From the NCBI GenBank assembly GCA_030526455.1, contig JAUNCU010000016.1:1-25091 (forward strand): DNA of 25,091 nt, read 5' to 3'. The first letter of the stretch is position 1, and every line of letters begins with the position of its first letter. The notes beneath the pieces were generated by a model, which ran no database searches, was not told the DNA's origin, and was given only the letters and a program-made list of their open reading frames with translations. Source of the DNA: Bacteroidales bacterium (lineage in GTDB: Bacteria > Bacteroidota > Bacteroidia > Bacteroidales > Muribaculaceae). The translations under genes were made by a program, and so were the position numbers. Below, one piece after another: positions 1-8,052 of this stretch.

Positions 1-59
1 AGAAATCTAGAAATCTAGATAACTAGCCACCTAGAAAACTAAAAATGCAACGAATATTC

Positions 60-100
60 AACCAGCCCTAGAGCAAATTGGGGCTGGTTTTCTTTTTTTG
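60..100 (+). terminator. Intrinsic terminator of an upstream gene
   Basis: A perfect 9-bp stem (AACCAGCCC at 60-68 pairing with GGGCTGGTT at 81-89) is followed directly by a run of T residues to position 99. It ends a transcription unit whose gene lies left of the window. No coding sequence is seen in 1-59. Confidence 0.8.
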
Positions 101-167
101 CACTGCCACTTTGTGGTAAAGATTTACTTCCGTAACTCTTTCTTTTTGTGAATTTCGGTGCCGGAAA

Positions 168-201
168 TTGGGGTGATTGTGGAAAATTATCATTAACTTT
201 G
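168..201 (+). promoter_or_regulatory. Probable Bacteroidota-type promoter of the propeller/amidase unit
   Basis: TAACTTTG at 194-201 fits the Bacteroidota -7 consensus TAnnTTTG exactly. A TTG at 168-170 could serve as the -33 element, but the spacing (23 nt) is somewhat long. It lies about 40 nt before the first start codon and just after the upstream terminator, which supports it. Confidence 0.5.
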
Positions 202-241
202 CGTGTTACGAACTGTGACTAACTAATTAACTATTCACAAT

Positions 242-1129
242 ATGAAAAAGATTCTACTCACCATGGTAGGAGGCCTTGCCTTGGCGGCGAGTGCGCAGCA
301 GGTGACCGTCGTCTCCAATGCGCGTCTGCTCAACGGCGTGGAAGGCCCAGCCTACTATCCTGTGCTCAGCAGCACGGGCAATCAACTGCTCTTCGCGAGC
401 GGTGAAGCCTATGGCTTGAAACTCTACGATTTTAACGACAATGTGGTGACTCGCATCAGCGACGAAAAGGGTGCCGGTATCGACGCCAAGTTTAACGCCG
501 CTGGCGACGTTTACTACGTGACACAGCGCGTGAGCGACAACCGCCTCGTGTATCGCACCGGTATGCGCTACGATCATGCCACCGCCAAGAGCGAAGTGGT
601 GCTGGAGGCTCAGCACGGCTACGTGCGTCCCGAAGTGGGCACTCGCGACAACGGCTTCCGTGGCGCCAAGAAATCGCTTGCTGCCAAGGCAGGCGGCACA
701 TCGGTGTGTGTGCAGGGCTCGGTGCTCTACATCACCACTGGCGGCGTGACCAAGGAATACACCCCAGTGCCTTCTTATGCGGGCTATCTGTGGCCTTCTT
801 TGTCGCCCGACGGCAAGAAGGTGGCCTTCTTTGCCGCAGGCAAGGGCATCGTGGTGACCGACCTTCAGGGCAAGGTGCTCGCCATGCTGGGCAAGTATGA
901 AATGCCATGCTGGTACAGCAACGACTATCTCGTGGCTCAAAACGCCACCGACGATGGCCACCAGTTCACCTCGTCGCAAATCATGCTCATCAAGGCCGAC
1001 GGTTCGTTCAAGACCCACTTGACCTCAGCCACCTCAATGGCGATGCAGCCCACCTCGGCAGCGGGCAAGATTGTGTACACCACCATCGACGGCCTCCTCT
1101 ATCAAATGACTATCAATATTACCGAATAA
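242..1129 (+). CDS. Secreted TolB-like (WD40-type) beta-propeller protein
   Basis: A 295-residue protein with a Sec signal peptide (MKKILLTMVGGLALAASAQ, predicted cleavage near residue 19), so it is periplasmic or exported. The mature part consists of repeated beta-rich units, of which WPSLSPDGKKVAFF (about residues 184-197) is the clearest PD40/TolB-type blade; weaker copies lie near 41-51 and 80-92. Such propellers usually bind proteins or ligands and are rarely catalytic. No enzyme motif is visible. It sits 18 nt before the amidase gene with no terminator between them, so the two are probably co-transcribed and the propeller may serve as an accessory or binding partner of that amidase. That partnership is inference. 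The start is the first ATG after the promoter and gives a clean signal peptide. Confidence 0.75.
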   Translation: MKKILLTMVGGLALAASAQQVTVVSNARLLNGVEGPAYYPVLSSTGNQLLFASGEAYGLKLYDFNDNVVTRISDEKGAGIDAKFNAAGDVYYVTQRVSDNRLVYRTGMRYDHATAKSEVVLEAQHGYVRPEVGTRDNGFRGAKKSLAAKAGGTSVCVQGSVLYITTGGVTKEYTPVPSYAGYLWPSLSPDGKKVAFFAAGKGIVVTDLQGKVLAMLGKYEMPCWYSNDYLVAQNATDDGHQFTSSQIMLIKADGSFKTHLTSATSMAMQPTSAAGKIVYTTIDGLLYQMTINITE

Positions 1130-1147
1130 TCAAAACAGCGTGCAAAG

Positions 1148-3583
1148 ATGAAAAAGACAACTATGATTTCAATGATGCTGCTGTTTGTGGCAGCATTGGG
1201 CCTCAGCCTTGCGAAGGCAGCGGGCGACAAGCCACATGTGTATATCAACCCCGGCCACGGCGGCCACACCAGCAACGACCGCAACGTGGTGGTTTACCCC
1301 TATGTGCAGGGCGACACCATGGGCTTCTGGGAATCTAACTCTAATATGTATAAGTGCTTCGCTCTGCGCGAAGTGCTGTGGAAGAAGGGCTACAAGGTGA
1401 CCGTGTCGCGCGAAACCAATACCGAAGACGACGACTTGAACCTCTCCACCATCGTGAGCCTCTGCAACAACAGCGGCGCCGATATCTTCATCTCCATCCA
1501 CAGCAATGCCACCGGTGCGGGCGAAGGTGCGCGCGTGAACTACCCCATGGGCTTCTTCCGCGGCTATACCGACCAGCCCGAGAACGTGTGGTGCAAGACG
1601 CTGGTTGAAAAGATTGCGCCGTTCTCTATCGGCAACCAGTGCTCAGTGTGGAGCCACCCCAACTATCAGGTGTGGGGCGACTGGAGTTTCCAGCCCTCAT
1701 GGGGCACCCAGGGCTACGGTGTGCTGCGCGGCAACCGCTCCAATGCGATGCTCGACGAAGGCTCGTTCCACGACTACTATCCCGAAACCTACCGTCTGCT
1801 CAACAAGGAATACTGCTGGGTGATTGGCTACAACTACTCTCGCGGCACCGACGTGTTTATGGGCCACGATGGCAAGTTTGAAACCGGTATGATCATGGGT
1901 AACGTGCGCGACGACCGTCTTCCTCGCGAAGGCATCCTCGTGATGTATGGCGCCGACAAGCGTCAACCCGTCAACGAAGCCCAGGCCAAACTCATCGACA
2001 GCGAGGGCAACGTGGTGCAAACCTACACCACCGACAACAACTACAACGGCATCTTCGCCTTCAAATATGTGGCTCCCGGCAAATACACCGTGGAGGTGAG
2101 CAACCCACATTATGAATCAAAGACTGTGGAACTCGAAGTGAAGGCCGACGAAGTGACCTACACCAACATCGACCTCAAGCGCATTCGCGAAACTCCTCCT
2201 GCAGTGGTTTCCTATTCGCCAGTGTGGAAAGAAGGCGACGCTCCAGTGAGATGTAACGCACCACTCGTGTTCCAGTTCAACTGGGACATGGACGTAGACG
2301 CCACTGCCGAAGCACTCACCATCACTCCCGCCGTCGACGGCAAGATCACTTGGGAAGATACCAACTATCGCATGGTGTTCACCCCAACCGATGCCTACGA
2401 TGTGAACACCCTCTACACCGTTACGCTCAAGAAGAGCGCCAAGCACGGTGGTGGCGTGGAAATGGACGATGACTTCACATTCCAGTTCCAGACTGCCGAC
2501 CGCAACCACATCTATCCATTGGCTGTGTTCCCAGCCGATGGCGACCAGGTGCACATGAAGGCAGGCGCATTCGTTGAATTCCGCACCGCGGCCCTGCTCG
2601 AAGGCTATAACCTGAGCACCCGCTTCCACGTCTACGACAAGGACGGCAACGAACTCGAATTCACCAAGCGCTCTATCAAGAACAACAAGGCCGGCGATCC
2701 ATTCGGCTACTGCAAACTCCCATTGCTCAAGGAACTCGTCCCTGGCCAGGAATACCGCTTCGTGGTAGACAAGGAACTCTGCGACACCGTGGGTCTCCAA
2801 CTGGTGGAAGGCAAGGAATACCGCTTCACCGCAGTCGACGCCGGTGCCGCTAAGGACGGCGCTGTGGTGGCCGACTTCGAAGCCGTGGCCGACTACACCG
2901 CCACTCCACAGGAAAGCGACAACGTAGCCACTGCGAAACTCACTGCCGTGACCGACAAACTCTTCGGCAGCAAAGCCGTGCAACTGGCTTACACCTTTGC
3001 CAACTACGACCTCAGCGGCGCCATCGCTGTGCGCATGAACGCTCCTAAGGAAGAAACCTTCGGCGTGGGCGACGAACTGGGTGCACACATCTGGGGCGAC
3101 ATGGGCTACAACTTCATCGACGCCGTATTTGCCGACGAAAACGGCAACGAAGTGGCTCAGCCTCTCGACAAGGTAACTTTCCACGGCTGGAAATACATCA
3201 CCGCCAAACTCACCGCCCTCGAAGCGGGCAAGGCCTACAAATTTGTGGGCTACAACCTGCGCAAGGGCCCTGACGCCGAAACTCCATTCGGCCTCACCGG
3301 CACTGTGAAGTTCGACAACGTGATCAAGTCGGGCACCAGCGGCATCGACGATCTCAAGCAAGTGAGCCATGTGCAAGTGGGTCCAAACCCTGCATCTGAC
3401 TATCTCGTGGCCACAGCCGACGGTCTCATCCAGAAGGTGGAACTCTACAGCACTAGCGGCCAGATGGTGGCAGCCACCGCTTCCAACTACATCAATGTGG
3501 CCGACGTAGCCTCGGGCGTTTACGTGATGAAGGTCTACGTTTCGGGCCAAGTTTCTACCCACAAAGTAGTGGTAAAGCACTAA
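1148..3583 (+). CDS. T9SS-exported multidomain N-acetylmuramoyl-L-alanine amidase (Amidase_3)
   Basis: An 811-residue protein predicted to cut the bond between MurNAc and the stem peptide of peptidoglycan. After a signal peptide (residues 1-25), an Amidase_3 domain covers about 29-235. The usual zinc ligands are visible as H37 (NPGHGGH), E62 (GFWESN) and H118 (SIHSNA), with catalytic E204 (MLDEGSFHDY). Next come a carboxypeptidase-regulatory-like beta domain (about 265-345), a Big_5-type Ig-like domain (352-450), a second Ig-like region (456-570) and a jelly-roll-like stretch (577-735). The last ~65 residues form a type A T9SS sorting domain, with VGPNPASDYL, KVELYSTSGQMV, ASGVYVMKV and the final KVVVKH. 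The protein is therefore probably exported across the outer membrane and either anchored or released. It is co-transcribed with the propeller gene and followed by a terminator. Confidence 0.88.
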   Translation: MKKTTMISMMLLFVAALGLSLAKAAGDKPHVYINPGHGGHTSNDRNVVVYPYVQGDTMGFWESNSNMYKCFALREVLWKKGYKVTVSRETNTEDDDLNLSTIVSLCNNSGADIFISIHSNATGAGEGARVNYPMGFFRGYTDQPENVWCKTLVEKIAPFSIGNQCSVWSHPNYQVWGDWSFQPSWGTQGYGVLRGNRSNAMLDEGSFHDYYPETYRLLNKEYCWVIGYNYSRGTDVFMGHDGKFETGMIMGNVRDDRLPREGILVMYGADKRQPVNEAQAKLIDSEGNVVQTYTTDNNYNGIFAFKYVAPGKYTVEVSNPHYESKTVELEVKADEVTYTNIDLKRIRETPPAVVSYSPVWKEGDAPVRCNAPLVFQFNWDMDVDATAEALTITPAVDGKITWEDTNYRMVFTPTDAYDVNTLYTVTLKKSAKHGGGVEMDDDFTFQFQTADRNHIYPLAVFPADGDQVHMKAGAFVEFRTAALLEGYNLSTRFHVYDKDGNELEFTKRSIKNNKAGDPFGYCKLPLLKELVPGQEYRFVVDKELCDTVGLQLVEGKEYRFTAVDAGAAKDGAVVADFEAVADYTATPQESDNVATAKLTAVTDKLFGSKAVQLAYTFANYDLSGAIAVRMNAPKEETFGVGDELGAHIWGDMGYNFIDAVFADENGNEVAQPLDKVTFHGWKYITAKLTALEAGKAYKFVGYNLRKGPDAETPFGLTGTVKFDNVIKSGTSGIDDLKQVSHVQVGPNPASDYLVATADGLIQKVELYSTSGQMVAATASNYINVADVASGVYVMKVYVSGQVSTHKVVVKH

Positions 3584-3621
3584 ACATGTATTGAATTAGA
3601 ATAAATATTCAAATATAAATT

Positions 3622-3670
3622 AACGGGTGTGTAAATGTGTTAAAACACGGTTTGCACACCCGTTTTGTTT
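3622..3670 (+). terminator. Intrinsic terminator after the amidase gene
   Basis: The 10-bp perfect stem AACGGGTGTG (3622-3631) / CACACCCGTT (3655-3664) extends inward through a wobble pair and three A-T pairs to about 14 bp. A small inner hairpin (GTGTT/AACAC) lies in the loop, and a T-rich tract follows. It separates the amidase unit from the kinase unit. Confidence 0.85.
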
Positions 3671-3731
3671 TGCTTTGAAAGTTAACGCGAGTTGTTGTGT
3701 GTTAAAATAGTTTTAATTATGGCTAAATTCG

Positions 3732-3762
3732 TTGGATATCAGTCACATTATGAGTAATTTTG
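3732..3762 (+). promoter_or_regulatory. Probable Bacteroidota-type promoter of the kinase unit
   Basis: TAATTTTG at 3755-3762 matches the -7 consensus TAnnTTTG, and TTGG at 3732-3735 lies 19 nt upstream as a -33-like element. The pair falls in the AT-rich gap after the amidase terminator, about 45 nt before the start codon. Confidence 0.6.
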
Positions 3763-3807
3763 TAGTCTAAACATTTTTCAAGTTTAAATAGTCTTCAATA
3801 AACCACA

Positions 3808-4659
3808 ATGGCCAACGATACTATAAAAGTGATTGCAGAGAGTAGTTCCACTCGCACGGAGTGGGCGCTCGTGCAAGGCGACAAGATTATTGAACATGCT
3901 TACACCGAGGGTTTGAACCCTTTCTTCCAAACCCGCCGCGAGATAAGCCACATCATTAGGCTCGGTCTTCCCGCCGAATTTTTCAAGCGCCGCTGGAACC
4001 ACGTCTACTACTATGGCGCCGGCTGCTCCAGCCCCGAGAAGAACAAGATAGTGGAAGCCTCGCTCGTGGCGCAATTCAAGACACCCGTGACTGTGGAATC
4101 TGACTTGGTGGGCGCAACTCGCGGCTTGCTCATCCACGAACCAGGCCTGGCGTGCATCCTCGGCACCGGCTCCAACTCCTGCCTCTACGACGGAAAGGAA
4201 ATCGTGCAGCGCGTGCGTTCGGGCGGTTACATCCTCGGCGACGAAGGCAGTGGCGCGGCTATGGGCCGCCTGTTCATAGGCGACTTGCTCAAGAACCTCG
4301 TTCCGCACGAGATTCACATCAAATTCAAAGAGGAATTTGGCCTCACAGCCGACGCGGTGATGGACGAGGTGTACAACAACCCCCACGCCAACCGCAACCT
4401 GCGCAACTACAGTTTCTTCCTCGCTGACCACCTCGACAACGAATACGTCTACAACCTGGTGTATAACGAAATCGTGCGATTCTTCGAGCGCACCATCTTG
4501 CAATACGACTACAAGAACTATCCCGTGTGCTTCGTGGGTTCGGTGGCATGCAAATATAGCGAAGTGCTCCTCTCGGTGGCCGCTCGCTATGGCGCCAACA
4601 TCAAGAAAATCGTGCGCGCCTCGATGCCCGGCCTCGTGGCATTCCACGCGGGCGATTGA
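3808..4659 (+). CDS. BadF/BadG/BcrA/BcrD-family sugar kinase paralogue (MurK-like)
   Basis: A 283-residue cytosolic protein of the ASKHA-fold family that includes N-acetylglucosamine kinases and Bacteroidota MurK. It aligns along its full length with the MurK at 22307-23155. Shared blocks are YYYGAG (67-72), the ESD segment with putative base D99, the adenosine-binding GTGSNS (119-124), GYILGDEGSGA (140-150) and FVGSVA near the C-terminus. It is unusual at the phosphate-1 loop: MurK has ADCGSTK, whereas this protein has AESSSTR (10-16), replacing the usual Asp, Gly and Lys. It may phosphorylate an amino sugar such as GlcNAc or MurNAc, or may have changed substrate or become a sensor. It is the first gene of a unit with the golvesin-type amidase 31 nt downstream, which again points to peptidoglycan sugars. 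Confidence 0.8.
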   Translation: MANDTIKVIAESSSTRTEWALVQGDKIIEHAYTEGLNPFFQTRREISHIIRLGLPAEFFKRRWNHVYYYGAGCSSPEKNKIVEASLVAQFKTPVTVESDLVGATRGLLIHEPGLACILGTGSNSCLYDGKEIVQRVRSGGYILGDEGSGAAMGRLFIGDLLKNLVPHEIHIKFKEEFGLTADAVMDEVYNNPHANRNLRNYSFFLADHLDNEYVYNLVYNEIVRFFERTILQYDYKNYPVCFVGSVACKYSEVLLSVAARYGANIKKIVRASMPGLVAFHAGD

Positions 4660-4690
4660 TCATTACTTTCGATAAACCATTAACTTTAAG

Positions 4691-7690
4691 ATGAAACATA
4701 AAATACTTCTGGCGCTTGCCCTCGCGGCAGGCGGCTTCTCGGCAGGTGCCCAGCAATTGGGCGAAGCCGCAAAAGAGCGTGTGCTCACGCTTGTGAACAG
4801 TACCCTCGAGCACGACATGCTCATCGGCAAAGTGAAACTCCAAGCACTTGAATGCTCGGCCGACACCCTCAAGGTGAACTTGAGCGAAAACTACGCCCAC
4901 AATTACCTCACCCCCGAGATGATTGCGAAACTCAAGGCCGATATCCAGGCCCAGGTGGGAGCAGAGGCGGGCACGAAACGGGTGCAAATCAATGCCGGCG
5001 GTGTGCCTGTGGAGAGGTATTTCTACGATTTCCCCAAGAAACACGTGCGCAAGCACGAACCCTTCATCAGCGAAGCCGACCCCAATCGCCGCTACGCAAA
5101 GGCGCTCGACGGCAATCTCATTGCTTTCTGGCACAGCCACGGCCTCTATTACGAGCCCAAAATCAACTGTTGGGAATGGCAGCGCCCACGCCTCTTTGAA
5201 ACCATTGAGGACCTCTATCCCATGAGTTATGTGATTCCCTTCGTGATGCCTATGCTCGAGAATGCGGGTGCTTATGTGTTCAATCCCCGCGAGCGCGACC
5301 TGCACCGCGTGGAGATGATCGTCGACGCCGACGGCGCTCTGGCGCAGACGGGCTACACCGAGCACAACGGCAAGAAGGCATGGGCCGATGCGGGCATCGG
5401 TTTTGCCCACAAGCAGGCTACCTACAAAGATTTCGAAAATCCGTTCACCGACGGCTCTGCCCGCATGGTGGAGGCGGTGAAGAAGGGCGATTTGTCGAAA
5501 GCCGTCTACGATGTGGATATGCCCGAAGCGGGCGACTACGCCATCTATATCTCCTACAAAACCCTGCCCAACAGCGTGAACGATGCCCAATACATCGTCA
5601 ACGCCAGTGGCATTGAGCGCACCTTCACCGTCAATCAGCGCATGAGCGGCGGTGTGTGGGTGTATCTCGGCACCTTCCCGCTGAAGAAAGGCGTGAACAA
5701 GGGCGTTCTCACCGTCACCAACGCCAGCCGTTGCAAGGGTGGGGTAGTGACCACCGACGCCATCAAGGTGGGTGGCGGTATGGGCAACATTGCCCGCTGC
5801 GCACTGCCCGCCACCGAAGAGAATGCTAAGCGTGCCGGCGGCTACGACTGGAGTTACGGCTTGCAGAAAGAAGGCGTAGACTACAAATACATAACCAGCG
5901 GTGCACCCCGATTTGTGGAAGGCAGCCGCTCGTTCCTGCAGTGGTGCGGTTTCCCCGACAGCGTCTACTCGGTGTCGCACGGCCTCACCGACTATGCCGA
6001 CGACTTCCGCAGCCGCAGCGAGTGGGTGAACTACCTGGCTGGCGGTTCGCAGGCTATTCCCGAGCAGGAACACGGACTGCGCGTGCCGCTCGACCTCTCA
6101 TTCGCATTCCACACCGATGCCGGCGTGACCAAGGACAATTCCACCATAGGCACCCTGAGCATCTATCGCTCGAATGACTTCGGCCACTACGCCGATGGCA
6201 CCCCACGCATCGTGTCGCGCTACTTGGCCGACTTGGTGGGTCGCCAACTCGTGGACGATGCTCGTGCGAAATTCGACCCGCACTGGACCAACCGCGGCCT
6301 CACCCAGCGGAACCTCTACGAAATACGCGTGCCTCAAATTCCCGGCATGCTACTCGAATACCTCTCTCACCAGAACTTTGCCGACATGCGCATCGGTCTC
6401 GACCCTGACTTCATCTTCTCGTCGAGCCGCGCCATCTACAAGGGCATCCTCAAATTCATCGGAAAGCGCGACCATCGCGATGTGGTGGTGCAGCCGCTGC
6501 CAGTGAATTCCTTCGCCATCACGCCAAAGGACGGCGGCTACCTGCTCTCGTGGGCTCCCACCGTCGATTCGCTTGAGGCCACTGCCGTGCCCACAAAATA
6601 CATTGTGGCAGAGCGCATAGGCGCCAGTGGCGGTGCATTCAAGGAGATTGCTGTGGTGGAAACGCCTGAGTGCATGGTGAAGGTGACCGACAACGAAATT
6701 CACAGTTATCGCATCGTGGCGATGAACGACGGTGGCCGCAGTTTCCCTAGCGAAGTGCTTTCGCTCGGTGTGGCTCCCGCCGCCAAGGGCACTGCGATGG
6801 TGGTGAATGCGTTCACCCGCGTGAGCGCTCCCGACTGGGTGGATGAGGGCGATTTCGCCACATTCACCGACGACAGCGACCACGGTGTGCCTTACATCCA
6901 GGGCATCAACTATATCGGCAGCCAGTACGAAAAGCGACGCAGCACGGGCTGGAGCGACGCTCGTGGCGGCCACGGCAGTTCGCACAGCGACTATCAGGGC
7001 TCGGTGATAGCGGGCAACACCTTCGATTTCCCCGCCGTGCACGGCGAGTCGCTCATGGCAGCGGGCTATTCGTTTGTCTCGACCAGCGCCAAGGCCGTTG
7101 AGGCAGGAATGGCGCCGCTTGAAGGCTATCAGGTGATCGACATCATCGGTGGCAAGCAAAAGGAAACCATCGTGGGCTACGGGGCTTATCCCAGCAAATA
7201 CCGCCTCTTCTCGGCGCCGCTCATGCAGGCTGTGGAAAATGCCACCCGCAAGGGCGCGAGTGTGCTGCTCACGGGCGCGTATGTGGCCAGCGATGTGTTC
7301 GACCGCAAAACGCCCGATGCTGCCGAAGTGCGTTTCGCAAAAGAGGTGCTCGGCTATGCCTGGGGAGGCAACAAGGCCAGCAGCACAGGTGAGGTCTACA
7401 CCCTGCCCACCTTCGCTCGCCAAATTGCGCCCGATGCGCAGGTGAAATACTGTAACACCCTCAACAGCAACATCTACTGCGTGGAATCGCCCAACAGCAT
7501 CTTCGCAGCCGACACTAAGGGCACGCCCTTCATGCGCTACAAGGAAAACAACCGCAATGCCGCCATCGTGAGCGATCGCGAAGGCTATCGCACGGCAGTG
7601 CTCGGCTTCCCCTTCGAAACCATCGAAAGCCGCGACGTGCGCGATGCACTCATGCAACAAATCCTCAACTTCTTCGCTGCCGAAAAATAG
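4691..7690 (+). CDS. Secreted golvesin-insert amidase-like protein, copy 1 ('xanthan lyase' type)
   Basis: A 999-residue secreted protein (signal peptide 1-20, ending SAGAQQ) of a family often annotated 'xanthan lyase' in Bacteroidota. The sequence instead suggests a divergent Amidase_3-type zinc hydrolase split by an insert. The proposed active-site pieces are AFWHSHG (145-151), E162 in WEWQR, GAYVFNPRERD (193-203), FAFHTDAG (471-478) and LLEYLSHQNFADM (554-566), matching the GHGG, Glu, TRxxD, SIHxNA and LLEggF blocks of amidases. A golvesin-C-like beta domain (about 270-365) sits between the halves. Residues 25-115 form an alpha/beta N-terminal domain, about 604-715 look like fibronectin type III, and the last 280 form an alpha/beta domain with GASVLLTGAYVASD. 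No T9SS tail is present. It is paralogous to the protein at 8053-11085. The amidase assignment is inference from motif order. Confidence 0.75.
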   Translation: MKHKILLALALAAGGFSAGAQQLGEAAKERVLTLVNSTLEHDMLIGKVKLQALECSADTLKVNLSENYAHNYLTPEMIAKLKADIQAQVGAEAGTKRVQINAGGVPVERYFYDFPKKHVRKHEPFISEADPNRRYAKALDGNLIAFWHSHGLYYEPKINCWEWQRPRLFETIEDLYPMSYVIPFVMPMLENAGAYVFNPRERDLHRVEMIVDADGALAQTGYTEHNGKKAWADAGIGFAHKQATYKDFENPFTDGSARMVEAVKKGDLSKAVYDVDMPEAGDYAIYISYKTLPNSVNDAQYIVNASGIERTFTVNQRMSGGVWVYLGTFPLKKGVNKGVLTVTNASRCKGGVVTTDAIKVGGGMGNIARCALPATEENAKRAGGYDWSYGLQKEGVDYKYITSGAPRFVEGSRSFLQWCGFPDSVYSVSHGLTDYADDFRSRSEWVNYLAGGSQAIPEQEHGLRVPLDLSFAFHTDAGVTKDNSTIGTLSIYRSNDFGHYADGTPRIVSRYLADLVGRQLVDDARAKFDPHWTNRGLTQRNLYEIRVPQIPGMLLEYLSHQNFADMRIGLDPDFIFSSSRAIYKGILKFIGKRDHRDVVVQPLPVNSFAITPKDGGYLLSWAPTVDSLEATAVPTKYIVAERIGASGGAFKEIAVVETPECMVKVTDNEIHSYRIVAMNDGGRSFPSEVLSLGVAPAAKGTAMVVNAFTRVSAPDWVDEGDFATFTDDSDHGVPYIQGINYIGSQYEKRRSTGWSDARGGHGSSHSDYQGSVIAGNTFDFPAVHGESLMAAGYSFVSTSAKAVEAGMAPLEGYQVIDIIGGKQKETIVGYGAYPSKYRLFSAPLMQAVENATRKGASVLLTGAYVASDVFDRKTPDAAEVRFAKEVLGYAWGGNKASSTGEVYTLPTFARQIAPDAQVKYCNTLNSNIYCVESPNSIFAADTKGTPFMRYKENNRNAAIVSDREGYRTAVLGFPFETIESRDVRDALMQQILNFFAAEK

Positions 7691-7773
7691 GCATGGCGGC
7701 GACGAAAATCCAGAAAAACAGTGCGCTCTGCACAATGAAATAGATAAAAAATCACTCTTGCAATTTTTTATCA

Positions 7774-7822
7774 GAAATCCCTGAAGTGGCCATCGTGCTC
7801 ATTTCGGGGATTTCCCTTTTGT
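7774..7822 (+). terminator. Intrinsic terminator after golvesin-type copy 1
   Basis: GAAATCCC (7774-7781) pairs with GGGATTTC (7807-7814). With two wobble pairs the stem continues to about 14 bp around a 13-nt loop, and CCTTTTGTTATT follows. It ends the kinase/amidase unit. Confidence 0.7.
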
Positions 7823-8052
7823 TATTGGCATTTTTATGCAGTTTCCCCGCCCTGATTCGGCCGCGGAATGGGGCTGTGGAGGCGATTACGGCAATGATGA
7901 AAAACTAAAAATATGTATTTGATTATTAAAAAATATAAAACATATAAAATTACGATAAAAAAACACTCTACGAATGGAATGTTTTAACTATTTTTGTAGA
8001 ATAGAAATAGTGCGCACTTGTGAAGTGTGCCCGCCTTATTACGAAGTAAGAT
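7823..8052 (+). promoter_or_regulatory. Intergenic leader with probable promoter for golvesin-type copy 2
   Basis: The gap between the two large paralogues (7691-8052) holds the terminator described separately, then a short GC-rich stretch (about 7845-7890), then a strongly AT-rich stretch. TATTTTTG at 7989-7996 matches the -7 consensus TAnnTTTG, but no convincing -33 TTTG was found at the expected distance. This leaves an untranslated leader of about 50 nt. No open reading frame or RNA gene is recognisable here. Confidence 0.45.

Noticed and set aside
1..59. Short AAATCTAG direct repeats and CTAG-rich sequence at the left edge
   Set aside because: Only two short copies in AT-rich DNA at the truncated edge; it could be chance, and no array or attachment site can be supported.
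2117..3580. Long antisense open frames (for example 2117-3580, 4601-6073 and 7984-10443 on the minus strand)
   Set aside because: They are His/Val-rich shadows of the GC-rich plus-strand genes, with no family motifs, and they overlap well-supported proteins.
7840..7900. GC-rich patch in the intergenic region before golvesin-type copy 2, considered as a riboswitch or small RNA
   Set aside because: Only weak CCCC/GGGG pairing is possible and no known riboswitch core was recognised; it also lies upstream of the best promoter candidate.
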